Notes: generated by a model not told the origin, from the sequence alone. Counted from the stretch's first letter, positions 32,152 through 40,654 are shown. The stretch is 64,000 nucleotides of DNA from Sphingobium algorifonticola (GCF_004005485.1 NZ_RZUL01000002.1:558001-622000), one strand, 5' to 3'. Numbers and translations are program-made.

Positions 32152-33414
32152 TCAGGCAATGGCCCCGGTCGCCTTGCCTGCCGCCTTGAACATCGCGATG
32201 ATCTGCGTCACCTGATCGCTGCTATGTTCCGCACAGAGCGAACAGCGCAGCAGGAAGGTGCCGGTCGGCGTGGCGGGCGGCCGCGCCATGTTGACGTACA
32301 GGCCCAGCTCCAGCAGCGCCTGCCACATGGCCACGGCCTGGGTCTGGTCGGTCAGGATGACGGAGATGATCGCCGACTGCGGGGTATCGGTGCCAAGCGT
32401 AAAGCCCAGGGCTTTGAGCGCCCCGTGCAGGCGGCGGCTGTTTTCCCAAAGATGGGCGCGCTTGTCCTGCGCGTGCATCAGCTTGCGGATCGAGGTCGCG
32501 GCGGTCGCGACGACGCTGGGGGGCAGCGAGGCGGTGAACACATAAGGACGGCAGACAAGGCGCATCACGTCAAACTTGGGATGATTGGACACGCAGAAAC
32601 CGCCGACCGTGCCCACCGATTTGGAGAATGTACCGACGACGAAATCGACGTCTGCCTCGACGCCCTGCTCCTCGTAGACGCCACGGCCATTGGGGCCGAA
32701 AAAGCCCATACCATGCGCTTCATCGACCAGGATCATGCAGTTGGCATGTTTGCGGATTGCCGCCACCATGTCCGGCAAAGGTGCGATATCGCCCAGCATC
32801 GAATAGACGCCTTCGAGCACGACCAGCTTCTGCGCGTCGGCTGGCAATCGCCCCAATCGTTTATCCAGATCCTCGACGCTGTTGTGACGGAAGCGGACGA
32901 TTTCGGCGTTGCCCAGGAAACAGCCGTCATAGATCGAGGCATGACTGTCGGCATCAAGGACGATGTAATCGCCTTTGCCCGCGAGGGTGGAGATAATGCC
33001 GAGATTCGCCTGATAGCCGGTCGAAAAGACCATGGCATGGTCCATGCCGTAGAACTCGCGCAGCGCCGCCTCGACTTGCTTGTGCCCCTGATAAGTGCCG
33101 TTGAGCACGCGGCTGCCGGTTGTGCCCGCACCGAAATCGTCAAGCGCCTGCTTGCCCGCGGCGATCACGTCCGGGTCGAACGTCATGCCCATATAATTGT
33201 ACGTGCCCAGCAGGATCGTGTCCTTGCCCTTGATGACGGCCAGCGTCGGCGATTTCACTTCGTCCATGACGATGGCGAAGGGATCGCGCACCCCCGTCGC
33301 CATCAGCGCCTCGCGCTCGGCGATTAGCGGATCGAACTTCGAAAACAGGTCGCGCGCCTGGGGCACTTCGGCGGGGGTCTGCGCGTCGTTGGCGGTCTGT
33401 GCAGCGAGGCTCAT
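32152..33414 (-). CDS. spt: serine palmitoyltransferase
   Basis: The 420-residue PLP enzyme is an alpha-oxoamine synthase: GTYNYMGMTFDPDVI, GAGTTGSRVLNGTYQGHKQVE's start (GAGTTGSRVLNGT), DADSHASIYDG, LVDEAHGMGFFG and the PLP-lysine motif TFSKSVGTVGG. The FxxYxG-type segments and MDHAMVFSTGYQAN match the soluble Sphingomonas enzyme. It condenses serine with a fatty acyl thioester to 3-ketodihydrosphingosine, the first step of sphingolipid synthesis, in the cytoplasm. An acyl carrier protein gene stops 10 bases before its ATG, so the two form an operon in the order acp-spt. Confidence 0.95.
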   Translation of the reverse strand: MSLAAQTANDAQTPAEVPQARDLFSKFDPLIAEREALMATGVRDPFAIVMDEVKSPTLAVIKGKDTILLGTYNYMGMTFDPDVIAAGKQALDDFGAGTTGSRVLNGTYQGHKQVEAALREFYGMDHAMVFSTGYQANLGIISTLAGKGDYIVLDADSHASIYDGCFLGNAEIVRFRHNSVEDLDKRLGRLPADAQKLVVLEGVYSMLGDIAPLPDMVAAIRKHANCMILVDEAHGMGFFGPNGRGVYEEQGVEADVDFVVGTFSKSVGTVGGFCVSNHPKFDVMRLVCRPYVFTASLPPSVVATAATSIRKLMHAQDKRAHLWENSRRLHGALKALGFTLGTDTPQSAIISVILTDQTQAVAMWQALLELGLYVNMARPPATPTGTFLLRCSLCAEHSSDQVTQIIAMFKAAGKATGAIA

Positions 33415-33424
33415 GATGGTTCCT

Positions 33425-33667
33425 TCAGCCCTTGAGCTTGACGATGGCATCGACAAGCTGGCCGACGGTTTCGATCTCGGCCTGCATGTTCATGGTGATG
33501 AGAATGTCGAAATCATCCTCGATCGCGGCGACGAAATCCATGACGGTCAGGCTGTCCCATTCCAGATCCCCGGCAAAGGTCGTGCCTTCGTTCAGCGCCA
33601 CGCCTTTCTTGTTGAAGGGGGCGATCTGTTCCGCGACCTGCGCGAAGATAGTCTGGCGATCCGTCAT
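33425..33667 (-). CDS. acyl carrier protein partner of serine palmitoyltransferase
   Basis: The 80-residue acidic protein carries the phosphopantetheine site in LEWDSLTVMDFV (Ser about 40) and the usual four-helix spacing, with the end VGQLVDAIVKLKG. It is not the fatty acid synthase AcpP, which has a GADSLD site; it matches the dedicated carrier encoded next to spt in Caulobacter and sphingomonads. It probably presents the acyl chain to Spt. It is the first gene of acp-spt. Confidence 0.9.
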   Translation of the reverse strand: MTDRQTIFAQVAEQIAPFNKKGVALNEGTTFAGDLEWDSLTVMDFVAAIEDDFDILITMNMQAEIETVGQLVDAIVKLKG

Positions 33668-33815
33668 TTTTTCTCGTCTTTCCGGCGTTGGATGGCGCGA
33701 TTTTCTGCGCTGTATCTGCGCTCTTTGGCAAGCGAATACGGCGGCAATCGGGCGTGACCTTGCCGCATTGTGCACAAGATGCAATGGTTCGCGGCAAAAG
33801 CAGGGGAAAGTGGCA

Positions 33816-34382
33816 ATGGCACAGGACGGCGGCATGCATCCCGCGCCGGGGACAGCGGCGACGCAGCGGCGGGTGCTGGCCCCCAATGCGATCCATCTTG
33901 TCCGCACGACCATGGCCTCCACATTGCAGCTCAGCCAGATGGCCGACCAGAAGGCCAACATGCTGATGGGGGCGGCATTCGTGGTTTTCACCTTGTCGAT
34001 CGGGCAATTGCGGTCGGGGCAGATGATCCTGCCGATCGCCATCCTTGCGACCGGCGCGTTCCTTGCCGCGACTTGTGCCATCCTCTCCGTCCTGCCCAAG
34101 GTCACGCATGTCGAGGGGCCGGTGGGGGAGGATGCCAACATCCTGTTCTTCGGCATATTCACCAGCATGAGTGAGAAGGATTTCGCCGACCGCATCGTCG
34201 ACACGCTGCACGACGACGAGGCGCTCTATCGCGTCATGCTGCGCGACATCCATCAGAACGGGCAAGTGCTCCAGCGCAAGAAATATCGCTTTCTCGGCTA
34301 TGCCTACCGGCTGTTCCTGGGGGCGCTGGTGCTGAGTTTCCTCGCATTCCTGGGTGAGATGGCGACGGGGCGGATGGTTTGA
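33816..34382 (+). CDS. PycTM-like (DUF5706) membrane protein
   Basis: A 188-residue protein with a soluble N terminus, MADQKANMLMG leading into two close helices (FVVFTLSIGQL and IAILATGAFLAATCAIL), a cytoplasmic stretch with NILFFGIFTSMSEKDF and MLRDIHQNGQVLQRKKYR, and a third helix near the C terminus. The ADQKA, N-LFFG and RKYR-type blocks in this order are those of the Pycsar effector membrane family, in which cyclic pyrimidine nucleotides trigger membrane damage during phage attack. No pyrimidine cyclase gene is nearby. It may be a housekeeping relative. It is divergent from acp-spt by 148 bases. Confidence 0.6.
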   Translation: MAQDGGMHPAPGTAATQRRVLAPNAIHLVRTTMASTLQLSQMADQKANMLMGAAFVVFTLSIGQLRSGQMILPIAILATGAFLAATCAILSVLPKVTHVEGPVGEDANILFFGIFTSMSEKDFADRIVDTLHDDEALYRVMLRDIHQNGQVLQRKKYRFLGYAYRLFLGALVLSFLAFLGEMATGRMV

Positions 34383-34395
34383 TCTTCCATACATC

Positions 34396-34507
34396 CGTTC
34401 GCCCTGAGCTTGTCGAAGGGTTCTGCTGAGCCGCAGACGAAGTCCCTTCACTGCGTTCAGGAGAAGGCTTCGACAGGCTCTCCTGAGCTTGTCGAAGGGC
34501 CGAACGG
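34396..34507. repeat. REP-like palindromic element, family A copy 3
   Basis: GTTCGCCCTGAGCTTGTCGA (left), an inner CTTCGACAGGCTCTCCTGAG arm and a further TGAGCTTGTCGAAGGGCCGA follow each other, so this looks like one element plus a fused half copy. It lies between the PycTM-like gene and the convergent cerR-like gene. Confidence 0.8.
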
Positions 34508-34526
34508 GATAGGGAGTCCCGGAGGG

Positions 34527-35447
34527 CTATAACCACCCCTTCTCGCGATAGGCTTTCGCTGTGGCGGCCAATCCCTCGCCCGTCGCGACTTTCGGCGTCC
34601 ACAGACGCGCAGGGGGCGCCAACTCGGGCCGCGATACCCAGTCGGGATGACAGAAATAGGCGACACGATCCTGCGTCAGCTTCGCCTTGCGTCCGCGGAT
34701 CATCCGATCACTGACCGCCGCGACGTTCATCATCCAGCGTGGTGCCGCGAGCGTGCGGACCGTGTCGCGCCCCAAGCCTCTGCCGATGGCTTGTCCGAAA
34801 TCGACATGGCTCCAGCCGCTTGGTGTCCCGTCATCCACTTCATATATCTGCGCCAGGCTTTCGCTGCGCTCCTGCACCAGCGCCAGCAGCAGGCGCGCCA
34901 GATCGCTGACTTCGATGACCGACAGCCGCCCGCCCGGCGGCAGCATCACCAGCCCCTTGTTCGCCATGCGGAACAGATCGAGCATTTCCTTGTCGCCCGG
35001 CCCGTAGATGGCGGGCGGGCGCACGATCGTCCAGTCGAGGGCACTGGCCATCACATGCCGTTCGGCCAGTTCCTTCGACCAGCCATAAGCGGACAGTTGC
35101 GGTTCGCGCGCGGCCAGCGAGGAGACATGCACGATGCGCCGGACCCCGGTGCGCCGCATCGCATCGACGACATGCATCGTGCCGGTGGCATTGCCCGCCG
35201 CGAAACCGGCGCGGTCGGGCGCGTTCACCACGCCCGCGATATGCAGCACCGCGTCGGCATCCGCGATCAGCCGCTCCAGACTGTCGCGATCGTCCAGCGC
35301 GCCGGGCGTCCAGGTCACGCCCTTGCGCGGGAATTGCGGCTGGCGGGTGAGGGCGTGGACCTTCATCTTCGCCTTGAGCGCAAGATCAAGGGTTACGGCG
35401 CCGACGAAACCCGTCGCGCCGGTCACGGCCAGTCGAAACGCGCTCAT
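34527..35447 (-). CDS. cerR: NAD-dependent epimerase/dehydratase family protein, candidate ceramide reductase
   Basis: The 306-residue protein has a Rossmann start (AVTGATGFVGAV) and a short-chain catalytic pair in SAYGWSKELAERH (Tyr and Lys), with HVSSLAAREP before it and RPPAIYGPGD after it. In Caulobacter an epimerase-like protein encoded beside spt and acp (CerR) reduces the 3-keto group of the ceramide precursor. This protein has the right family and is 1.1 kb from acp-spt. Its ATG overlaps the proB stop by four bases, so it is likely translated with proB. Alternatives are other NDP-sugar or steroid-type reductases. Confidence 0.75.
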   Translation of the reverse strand: MSAFRLAVTGATGFVGAVTLDLALKAKMKVHALTRQPQFPRKGVTWTPGALDDRDSLERLIADADAVLHIAGVVNAPDRAGFAAGNATGTMHVVDAMRRTGVRRIVHVSSLAAREPQLSAYGWSKELAERHVMASALDWTIVRPPAIYGPGDKEMLDLFRMANKGLVMLPPGGRLSVIEVSDLARLLLALVQERSESLAQIYEVDDGTPSGWSHVDFGQAIGRGLGRDTVRTLAAPRWMMNVAAVSDRMIRGRKAKLTQDRVAYFCHPDWVSRPELAPPARLWTPKVATGEGLAATAKAYREKGWL

Positions 35448-36598
35448 GGGTGCAGCAGCACCATATGGTCGCGATGGACCAATGCGGACCGGGGCATGTC
35501 GCCCAATATGGCGGAGATATCCTCGCTGCGGTGACCGGCGATGCGGACGGCGTCGGCGCTGTCATATTCGGCAAGGCCGCGCGCCAGCACCCGCCCGTCC
35601 TCCGCGACGATGTCCACGACATCGCCGCGCGCGAAGCTGCCGGTAACGGCCTTGACGCCAATGGGCAGCAGGCTGTTGCCCTTGCCCAGCGCCCGTTCCG
35701 CGCCTGCGTCGATCTGGATATGCCCGCGCGTCGTCAGCCGCCCGGCGAGCCAGCTCTTGCGCGCCCGTTTGGCGTCGGCGGCGTGGAAAATCGTGCCGCG
35801 TCCGCCCTTCGCCCAATGGTCCAGCGGCTTCTCGACATGGCCGGAGATGATCGCCAGATGCGCGCCCGCGCCCGTTGCGATCTTTGCCGCCTCGATCTTG
35901 GAGCGCATGCCGCCCGATCCCATGCCGGAGCCGGAGCCGCCGTCCGCCATCGCCATGATCCGCGCGTCGATTCGTTCTACCACTTCCACCAGCATCGCGG
36001 TCGCATCGACGTGCGGGTTGGCGGTGTAAAGCCCGTCCACGTCGGACAGCAGCACAACTGCGTCCGCCCGAGCAGCCTGCCCGATCCGCGCGGCCAGCCG
36101 GTCATTGTCGCCGAAACGGATTTCGGCGGTCGCCACGCTGTCATTCTCGTTCACCACCGGCACCGCGCCCAGCGACAAGAGCCGCTCCAGCGTGGCCGAG
36201 GCGTTGAGATAGCGGCGGCGGTTTTCCAGATCGTCGAGCGTTACGAGCATCTGCGCGGCGGTGATGCCCCGTTCGCCCAGCAGCATCGCCCATGCCTGCG
36301 ACAGCGCGATCTGCCCCACGGCGGCGGCAGCCTGCGCGTCTTCCAGGCTGCCGCGCCCGCCCTTGGCCAGGCCAAGGCGACGGGCACCGAGCGCGATCGC
36401 GCCCGAGGACACGAGAATGACCTGCTGGCCTTCCGCGCGTCGTTCGGCGATTTCCGCCACCAGCGCGCGCAGCCAGGCCTCACGCGGATTGCCCGCCGGA
36501 TCGACGAGCAGCGCGGAGCCGATCTTGACGACGATGCGGCGGCACCGGGCAGGGGGGAAGCCGGGGGGAGTCAATGAAGCGTCGGCTCTGTTATGCAC
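35444..36598 (-). CDS. proB: glutamate 5-kinase
   Basis: The 384-residue enzyme phosphorylates glutamate, the first step of proline synthesis. The amino acid kinase domain (about 15-270) shows VVKIGSALLVDPAG, LVSSGAIALGARRLG, VVNENDSVATAEIRFGDND and GGMRSKIEAAKIAT; a PUA domain follows (GHIQIDAGAERAL onward). The GTG at 36598 is chosen because it is the first plausible start after the family A repeat; a TTG eight codons on is an alternative. proA is not adjacent. It overlaps cerR by four bases. Confidence 0.92.
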   Translation of the reverse strand: MHNRADASLTPPGFPPARCRRIVVKIGSALLVDPAGNPREAWLRALVAEIAERRAEGQQVILVSSGAIALGARRLGLAKGGRGSLEDAQAAAAVGQIALSQAWAMLLGERGITAAQMLVTLDDLENRRRYLNASATLERLLSLGAVPVVNENDSVATAEIRFGDNDRLAARIGQAARADAVVLLSDVDGLYTANPHVDATAMLVEVVERIDARIMAMADGGSGSGMGSGGMRSKIEAAKIATGAGAHLAIISGHVEKPLDHWAKGGRGTIFHAADAKRARKSWLAGRLTTRGHIQIDAGAERALGKGNSLLPIGVKAVTGSFARGDVVDIVAEDGRVLARGLAEYDSADAVRIAGHRSEDISAILGDMPRSALVHRDHMVLLHP

Positions 36599-36610
36599 AA
36601 CATTTATCCC

Positions 36611-36702
36611 GTTCGGGCTGAGCCTGTCGAAGCCCTCTGCTGAGCATAAGCGAAGCACCTTCACTGCGTTCAGGGTGGGGCTTCGACAAGCTCAGCCCGA
36701 AC
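36611..36702. repeat. REP-like palindromic element, family A copy 4
   Basis: Left arm GTTCGGGCTGAGCCTGTCGA and right arm GCTTCGACAAGCTCAGCCCG form a long inverted repeat with a variable centre. It separates obg from proB, so it may act as a processing or stop point between them. Confidence 0.85.
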
Positions 36703-36730
36703 GGAGTAAGGGGCTGTTCCGTCTGGGGTA

Positions 36731-37804
36731 TCACAGCGGCGACCAAGGTTCCGCCTCCTCCGGCGTATCCTCTTCCGGGTCAACATCCATGCGATAATGG
36801 CTGGCGCTGCGCTGTTCCGGCCCCAGTTCGGGGATCACCCGGTCGAGAAGGTCGCTTACCCCCGCGCCGGTGCCGCCCGAAATGATGAACAGATCTTCCG
36901 CGCCTGCCTCGCGCAATTGCGCGGCGATGTCCTCCATCAGTTCCGGTCCCAACAGGTCGCCCTTGTTGAGCGCCAGCAGTTGCGGCTTCTCGTCCAGCCC
37001 CGCGCCATAGGCGGCCAGCTCGTCCTGCACGATATGCCACGCCTGCACAGGATCGTCCTGCGTCGCATCGACCAGATGCAGCAGCACCCGGCAGCGTTCG
37101 ATATGCCCCAGAAAGCGGTCGCCGATGCCCGCGCCCTCGGCCGCGCCTTCGATAAGGCCCGGAATGTCGGCCAGCACGAATTCGCGCCCCTTGTGGCTGA
37201 CGACGCCCAGTTGCGGCTTGGTGGTGGTGAAGGGATAGTCGCCGACTTTCGCCTTCGCGTTGCTCACCTGATTGATGAATGTGGACTTGCCTGCGTTGGG
37301 CAGGCCGACAAGGCCGACATCCGCCAGCAGTTTGAGCCGCAGCCAGACCCACATTTCCTCGCCCGGCCAGCCGGTGCCATGCTGGCGCGGGGCGCGGTTG
37401 GTGCTGGTCTTGTACGACATGTTGCCGCGCCCGCCATCGCCGCCGCGCAGGAACACGACACGCTCGCCCGGCACGGTGAAGTCGGCCAGGATCGTGCCTT
37501 CCTCGTCATCGGCTATCACCTGCGTACCGATGGGCACCTGGATGACGAGATCCTCGCCGCCTGCGCCATAGCGGTTCTTGCCCATCCCCGGCGCGCCGCG
37601 CTGCGCCTTGAAATGCTGGGTATAGCGGAAGTCGATCAGCGTGTTGAGACCGGCCACCGCCTCGAACACGATGTCGCCGCCCTTGCCGCCATTGCCGCCA
37701 TCGGGGCCGCCATATTCGACATATTTTTCGCGCCGGAAGCTGACGGCACCGGGGCCGCCTGCGCCGGAACGCAGATAGATTTTTGCCTGATCAAGAAAAT
37801 GCAT
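36731..37804 (-). CDS. obg: Obg/CgtA ribosome-associated GTPase
   Basis: The 357-residue GTPase has the glycine-rich Obg fold at the N terminus (SFRREKYVEYGGPDGGNGG, about 20-40; GGDGGRGNMSYKT) and a G domain from about 160 with GLPNAGKSTFINQ, LADIPGLIEGAAEG and NKGD. It acts in large-subunit assembly and growth control. The C-terminal extension is short and acidic (VDPEEDTPEEAEP). In many bacteria it follows rplU-rpmA; here those lie 4 kb away. Confidence 0.95.
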   Translation of the reverse strand: MHFLDQAKIYLRSGAGGPGAVSFRREKYVEYGGPDGGNGGKGGDIVFEAVAGLNTLIDFRYTQHFKAQRGAPGMGKNRYGAGGEDLVIQVPIGTQVIADDEEGTILADFTVPGERVVFLRGGDGGRGNMSYKTSTNRAPRQHGTGWPGEEMWVWLRLKLLADVGLVGLPNAGKSTFINQVSNAKAKVGDYPFTTTKPQLGVVSHKGREFVLADIPGLIEGAAEGAGIGDRFLGHIERCRVLLHLVDATQDDPVQAWHIVQDELAAYGAGLDEKPQLLALNKGDLLGPELMEDIAAQLREAGAEDLFIISGGTGAGVSDLLDRVIPELGPEQRSASHYRMDVDPEEDTPEEAEPWSPL

Positions 37805-37875
37805 GGGCGGCCCTTAGCGGCATTCGCCCGGAAATTAAACCTTTGGGCCAAATTGCCACATTCGCAGATTATATC

Positions 37876-38010
37876 CGTTCGCCCGGAGCGAAGTCGAAGC
37901 CTGTCCTGAGCGCCTGCCGCAGGCGGGCAGTCGAAGGGGGCTACACTGAACGCAGTGAAGCGTGCTTCGCTCGCGCTCTGCAGAAGGCTTCGACAAGCTC
38001 AGCCCGAACG
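37876..38010. repeat. REP-like palindromic element, family A copy 5
   Basis: The longest copy. The left arm is GTTCGCCCGGAGCGAAGTCG, the right arm GCTTCGACAAGCTCAGCCCG, and the centre contains extra small palindromes (GCCTGCCGCAGGCGGGC). It sits between obg and the TetR gene. Confidence 0.8.
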
Positions 38011-38036
38011 GGGCGGGGTGGTACTGACTTTCTCAG

Positions 38037-38615
38037 CTATTCCCCGCCCATACCGGCGATCAGCGTCCGTGTCGCCAGATCGCGCGCTAATGTGCGCGGC
38101 AGGCCCAGCGCGTTTGCCATCTGCGCGCCCATCATCGAATCGCCCAGTGCGCTCAGCACCAGTGCGAGCGTATGCTCGGCGATTCGGGGCCGATCGGGTT
38201 CGCCGGCGGACAGTTCATCGACCAGCCGGTGGATCGCCTCCACCACCGGGTCCAGCGCGTCCTCGTTGCCTGACGCCATCATCCAGGAGGCAAGCGCGCC
38301 TGCGCCTTCCTTGTCGAAGGCGTCGAACGTCAGGTCCACGATCGCGCGGGGTTCCGCCTCGCCGCGCCGCGCCTTCTGCACCGCCTCGCCGATGGTCGCG
38401 GTGATCGTCTCCGCCAGATAGCCTGCCAGCGCCTTCTGCAATCCCGACGCCGAACCGAAATGATGCAGCAGATTGGCGTGGGTGCGCCCGATTCGCGCGG
38501 ATACCGCCTTCAGCGTCACGGCCGGCGGCCCGGCTTCCAGCAACAGGGCCCGCGCCGCCTCCAGTGCGGCCGTGCGGCTTTCCAGCGGGCTGAGGCGACG
38601 GCGTGCTATTGACAT
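38037..38615 (-). CDS. TetR family transcriptional regulator
   Basis: The 192-residue protein has an N-terminal helix-turn-helix (ALEAARALLLEAGPPAVTLK, then VSARIGRTHANLLHHFGSAS) typical of TetR, and an all-helical ligand domain. It is divergent from the metal-dependent hydrolase gene by 44-60 bases, the classic arrangement of a repressor and its target. Its ligand is unknown. Confidence 0.88.
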   Translation of the reverse strand: MSIARRRLSPLESRTAALEAARALLLEAGPPAVTLKAVSARIGRTHANLLHHFGSASGLQKALAGYLAETITATIGEAVQKARRGEAEPRAIVDLTFDAFDKEGAGALASWMMASGNEDALDPVVEAIHRLVDELSAGEPDRPRIAEHTLALVLSALGDSMMGAQMANALGLPRTLARDLATRTLIAGMGGE

Positions 38616-38656
38616 AAGTGTAAGTAAACTCTATTTGCAATGATGTCAGTTAGACA
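38609..38656. promoter_or_regulatory. TetR/hydrolase promoter-operator region
   Basis: A plus-strand TTGACA (38609-38614) has TATTTG 17 bases on, a plausible promoter for the hydrolase gene that overlaps the TetR start codon. TGTC-N5-GACA (38644-38656) is a small inverted repeat just before the hydrolase start and could be the operator. Both are read by eye. Confidence 0.35.
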
Positions 38657-38659
38657 GCA

Positions 38660-39553
38660 ATGAGGCAAATTACCATGGCGCGCGGCATCGCTTCCCCCAC
38701 ACCGAAGGATTTGTCGATCACCCCGCGCGACCGCCGTTTCGGCCGGGCGCAGGCGGAGAGTGACCGGCAGGCACGCTGGTGGATGGGCGGCGATCCGGTC
38801 GGCACGGCGTTCTATAATGCGCTGTCAGTCACGTTCCCGCGTGGCGAGGCGTTTTTCGTCGACAGCGTCCGTGCCTTTCGCGATGACGCGCCGGAACCTC
38901 TCCAGAAGGAAATCAACGCCTTCATCAAGCAGGAAGTGCTGCACAGCCGCGAACATGTCGCCTTCAACCGGCGCGTGGTCGATGCGGGCTATCATGTCAC
39001 GGCGCTGGAGGCGGACGTGATCCGATCGCTGGACGAGATCAAGGACCGCCCAAAGATTCTCAATCTCGCCGCGACCATGGCGCTGGAGCATTTCACCGCC
39101 ATCCTCGCGCATCAGTTGCTTGCCAACCCGCGCCATCTGAACAAAGCGGATGCCGAATCGCGCGTCCTGTGGCGCTGGCACGCTATCGAGGAGATCGAGC
39201 ACAAGGGCGTCGCCTACGACACTTGGCTCTTCGCCACGCGGGACTGGTCGCGGTTCAAGCGGTGGAAGGTCAAATCGCTGCTGATGCTGCTCGTCACCAA
39301 GCGGTTCTTCCATCACCGCACGGTCGGTATTCTGGAACTGTTGCGGCAGGACGGGCTGACCGGCCCGCGCGTCTGGGCGCACATGGCGTGGTTCGCCTTT
39401 GGCAATCCGGGCATGGTGCGCAAGATACTGGGCGCATGGATCGGCTATTTCCTGCCCGGCTTCCACCCGTGGAACCACGATGACCGCGCGCTCATCGCCC
39501 TGGCGTCGAGCGATTATGCCGATGCGGTGATGCCGGAGGCGGTGGCGGCCTGA
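38660..39553 (+). CDS. metal-dependent hydrolase family protein (PF10118-type)
   Basis: The 297-residue protein is helical and rich in conserved acid/histidine pairs: KQEVLHSREHVAFNR (about 92-106), TMALEHFTAILAH (about 138-150) and HAIEEIEHKGVAYD (about 174-187). These ExxH pairs look like a di-iron centre and match the family annotated as predicted metal-dependent hydrolase. A hydrophobic stretch with WIGYFLPGFHPW lies near the end. The enzyme reaction is unknown. A start five codons later (38675) is equally good. Control by the divergent TetR protein is likely. Confidence 0.78.
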   Translation: MRQITMARGIASPTPKDLSITPRDRRFGRAQAESDRQARWWMGGDPVGTAFYNALSVTFPRGEAFFVDSVRAFRDDAPEPLQKEINAFIKQEVLHSREHVAFNRRVVDAGYHVTALEADVIRSLDEIKDRPKILNLAATMALEHFTAILAHQLLANPRHLNKADAESRVLWRWHAIEEIEHKGVAYDTWLFATRDWSRFKRWKVKSLLMLLVTKRFFHHRTVGILELLRQDGLTGPRVWAHMAWFAFGNPGMVRKILGAWIGYFLPGFHPWNHDDRALIALASSDYADAVMPEAVAA

Positions 39554-39577
39554 CAGGCTTGCGACCAGCGGCAGCCC

Positions 39578-39964
39578 TTATGACTGGCCAATATGCGGCG
39601 CTGCGGAAACCGGCGCGGCATAAGCATCGGCGCACTTGCGCGTCATGCTTTCGAGAGCTTCGAACAGCACAGGGTCGATTGTCTTGAAATTGAAGCAGCT
39701 CTTGCCCTGCATCCGCTTCTGCAAATCCGGGCCGATGCCGCTCGCCAGTGCCGGAACCACATAAAGCGGCATGAGGTGATAAGAGACGTAGCTTTTCTTG
39801 CGCTGCACCGCGCCGAACCAGGCCAGATCCTTTTTACCCGGCTCCGTCCATGATGCCTTCAGCACAAGATTGCCCGGTTCATCGGTTGAAACGGTCATTC
39901 CGCTAGCCGATTCCAGCATTATGTCGCGCAATGCCGCAAATACCGTTTCAAGACCCTCGGCCAT
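39578..39964 (-). CDS. DUF1801-like small protein
   Basis: The 128-residue protein reads GNLVLKASWTEPGKKDLAWF, RKKSYVSYHLMPLYV and QGKSCFNFKTIDPVLFEALE, a pattern like the YdhG/DUF1801 family of small proteins with an iron-chaperone-like fold. No catalytic motif is obvious. It converges on the hydrolase gene with a 24-base gap. The ATG at 39964 is used; 20 more codons are open upstream. Confidence 0.6.
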   Translation of the reverse strand: MAEGLETVFAALRDIMLESASGMTVSTDEPGNLVLKASWTEPGKKDLAWFGAVQRKKSYVSYHLMPLYVVPALASGIGPDLQKRMQGKSCFNFKTIDPVLFEALESMTRKCADAYAAPVSAAPHIGQS

Positions 39965-40098
39965 CGCAATGCCCTTCCTGTTTGTAGGGGCAGGAATATA
40001 GTCTCTTGGGTCTGCTATCCACATAATCCTGCGCGTTCGGCCGATCAGGCGCAGGCGGGGCGTTGACCTGATGGCGTCGCGAACGGCATCAGCATGCG

Positions 40099-40626
40099 AT
40101 GACCAGCGCCCCCATCCTCCATACCGATCGCCTCATTCTGCGCGCCCATCGCCTGTCCGATTTCGACGCCTGCCTCGCTCTGTGGAGCGATCCCGGTACG
40201 GTGCGCTTTATCGGCGGGCAGGTGCAGGGGGAGCAGGCGGTGTGGTTCCGGCTGTTGCGCTATGCCGGGCAGTGGGCGTTGCTGGGACATGGCTTCTGGG
40301 TGTTCGAGGATCGCGCGACCGGCGCTTTTCTGGGTGAAGGCGGGCTGATCGAGGCGCGGCGCGGCATTGCGGCGCTGGAAGGCGCGCCGGAGGTCGGCTG
40401 GGCGCTGGCGCAGGCGGCGCAGGGCAGGGGCATAGCCACCGAAGCGGTGGAGGCGATCGTGCGCTGGGCGGACGCGCATGTCGATGCGCCCTGCACCCGT
40501 TGCATCATCGAACCGGAGAATGAAGCCTCGATCCGCGTTGCCGAGAAATGCGGCTTCGTCCGTGGCGACCGGCTCGATGATGACGGGACGGCGCTGATCC
40601 TGTTCGAGCGGGCCCGCGGTTCATGA
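40099..40626 (+). CDS. GNAT family N-acetyltransferase (RimJ/RimL type)
   Basis: The 175-residue protein starts ILHTDRLILRAHRLSDFDAC, typical of RimJ/RimL-like acetyltransferases, and has the acetyl-CoA loop in WALAQAAQGRGIATEA (Q/RxxGxG/A form) followed by CIIEPENEASIRVAEKCGF. The substrate is unknown; ribosomal proteins or small amines are typical. It is isolated, followed by a family B repeat. Confidence 0.85.
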   Translation: MTSAPILHTDRLILRAHRLSDFDACLALWSDPGTVRFIGGQVQGEQAVWFRLLRYAGQWALLGHGFWVFEDRATGAFLGEGGLIEARRGIAALEGAPEVGWALAQAAQGRGIATEAVEAIVRWADAHVDAPCTRCIIEPENEASIRVAEKCGFVRGDRLDDDGTALILFERARGS

Positions 40627-40654
40627 CTTCATAGCGATGCCGATACATCCCACA

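Noticed and set aside
33816-34382. Complete Pycsar defence system
   Set aside because: Only an effector-like membrane protein is present; no uridylate or cytidylate cyclase is encoded nearby.
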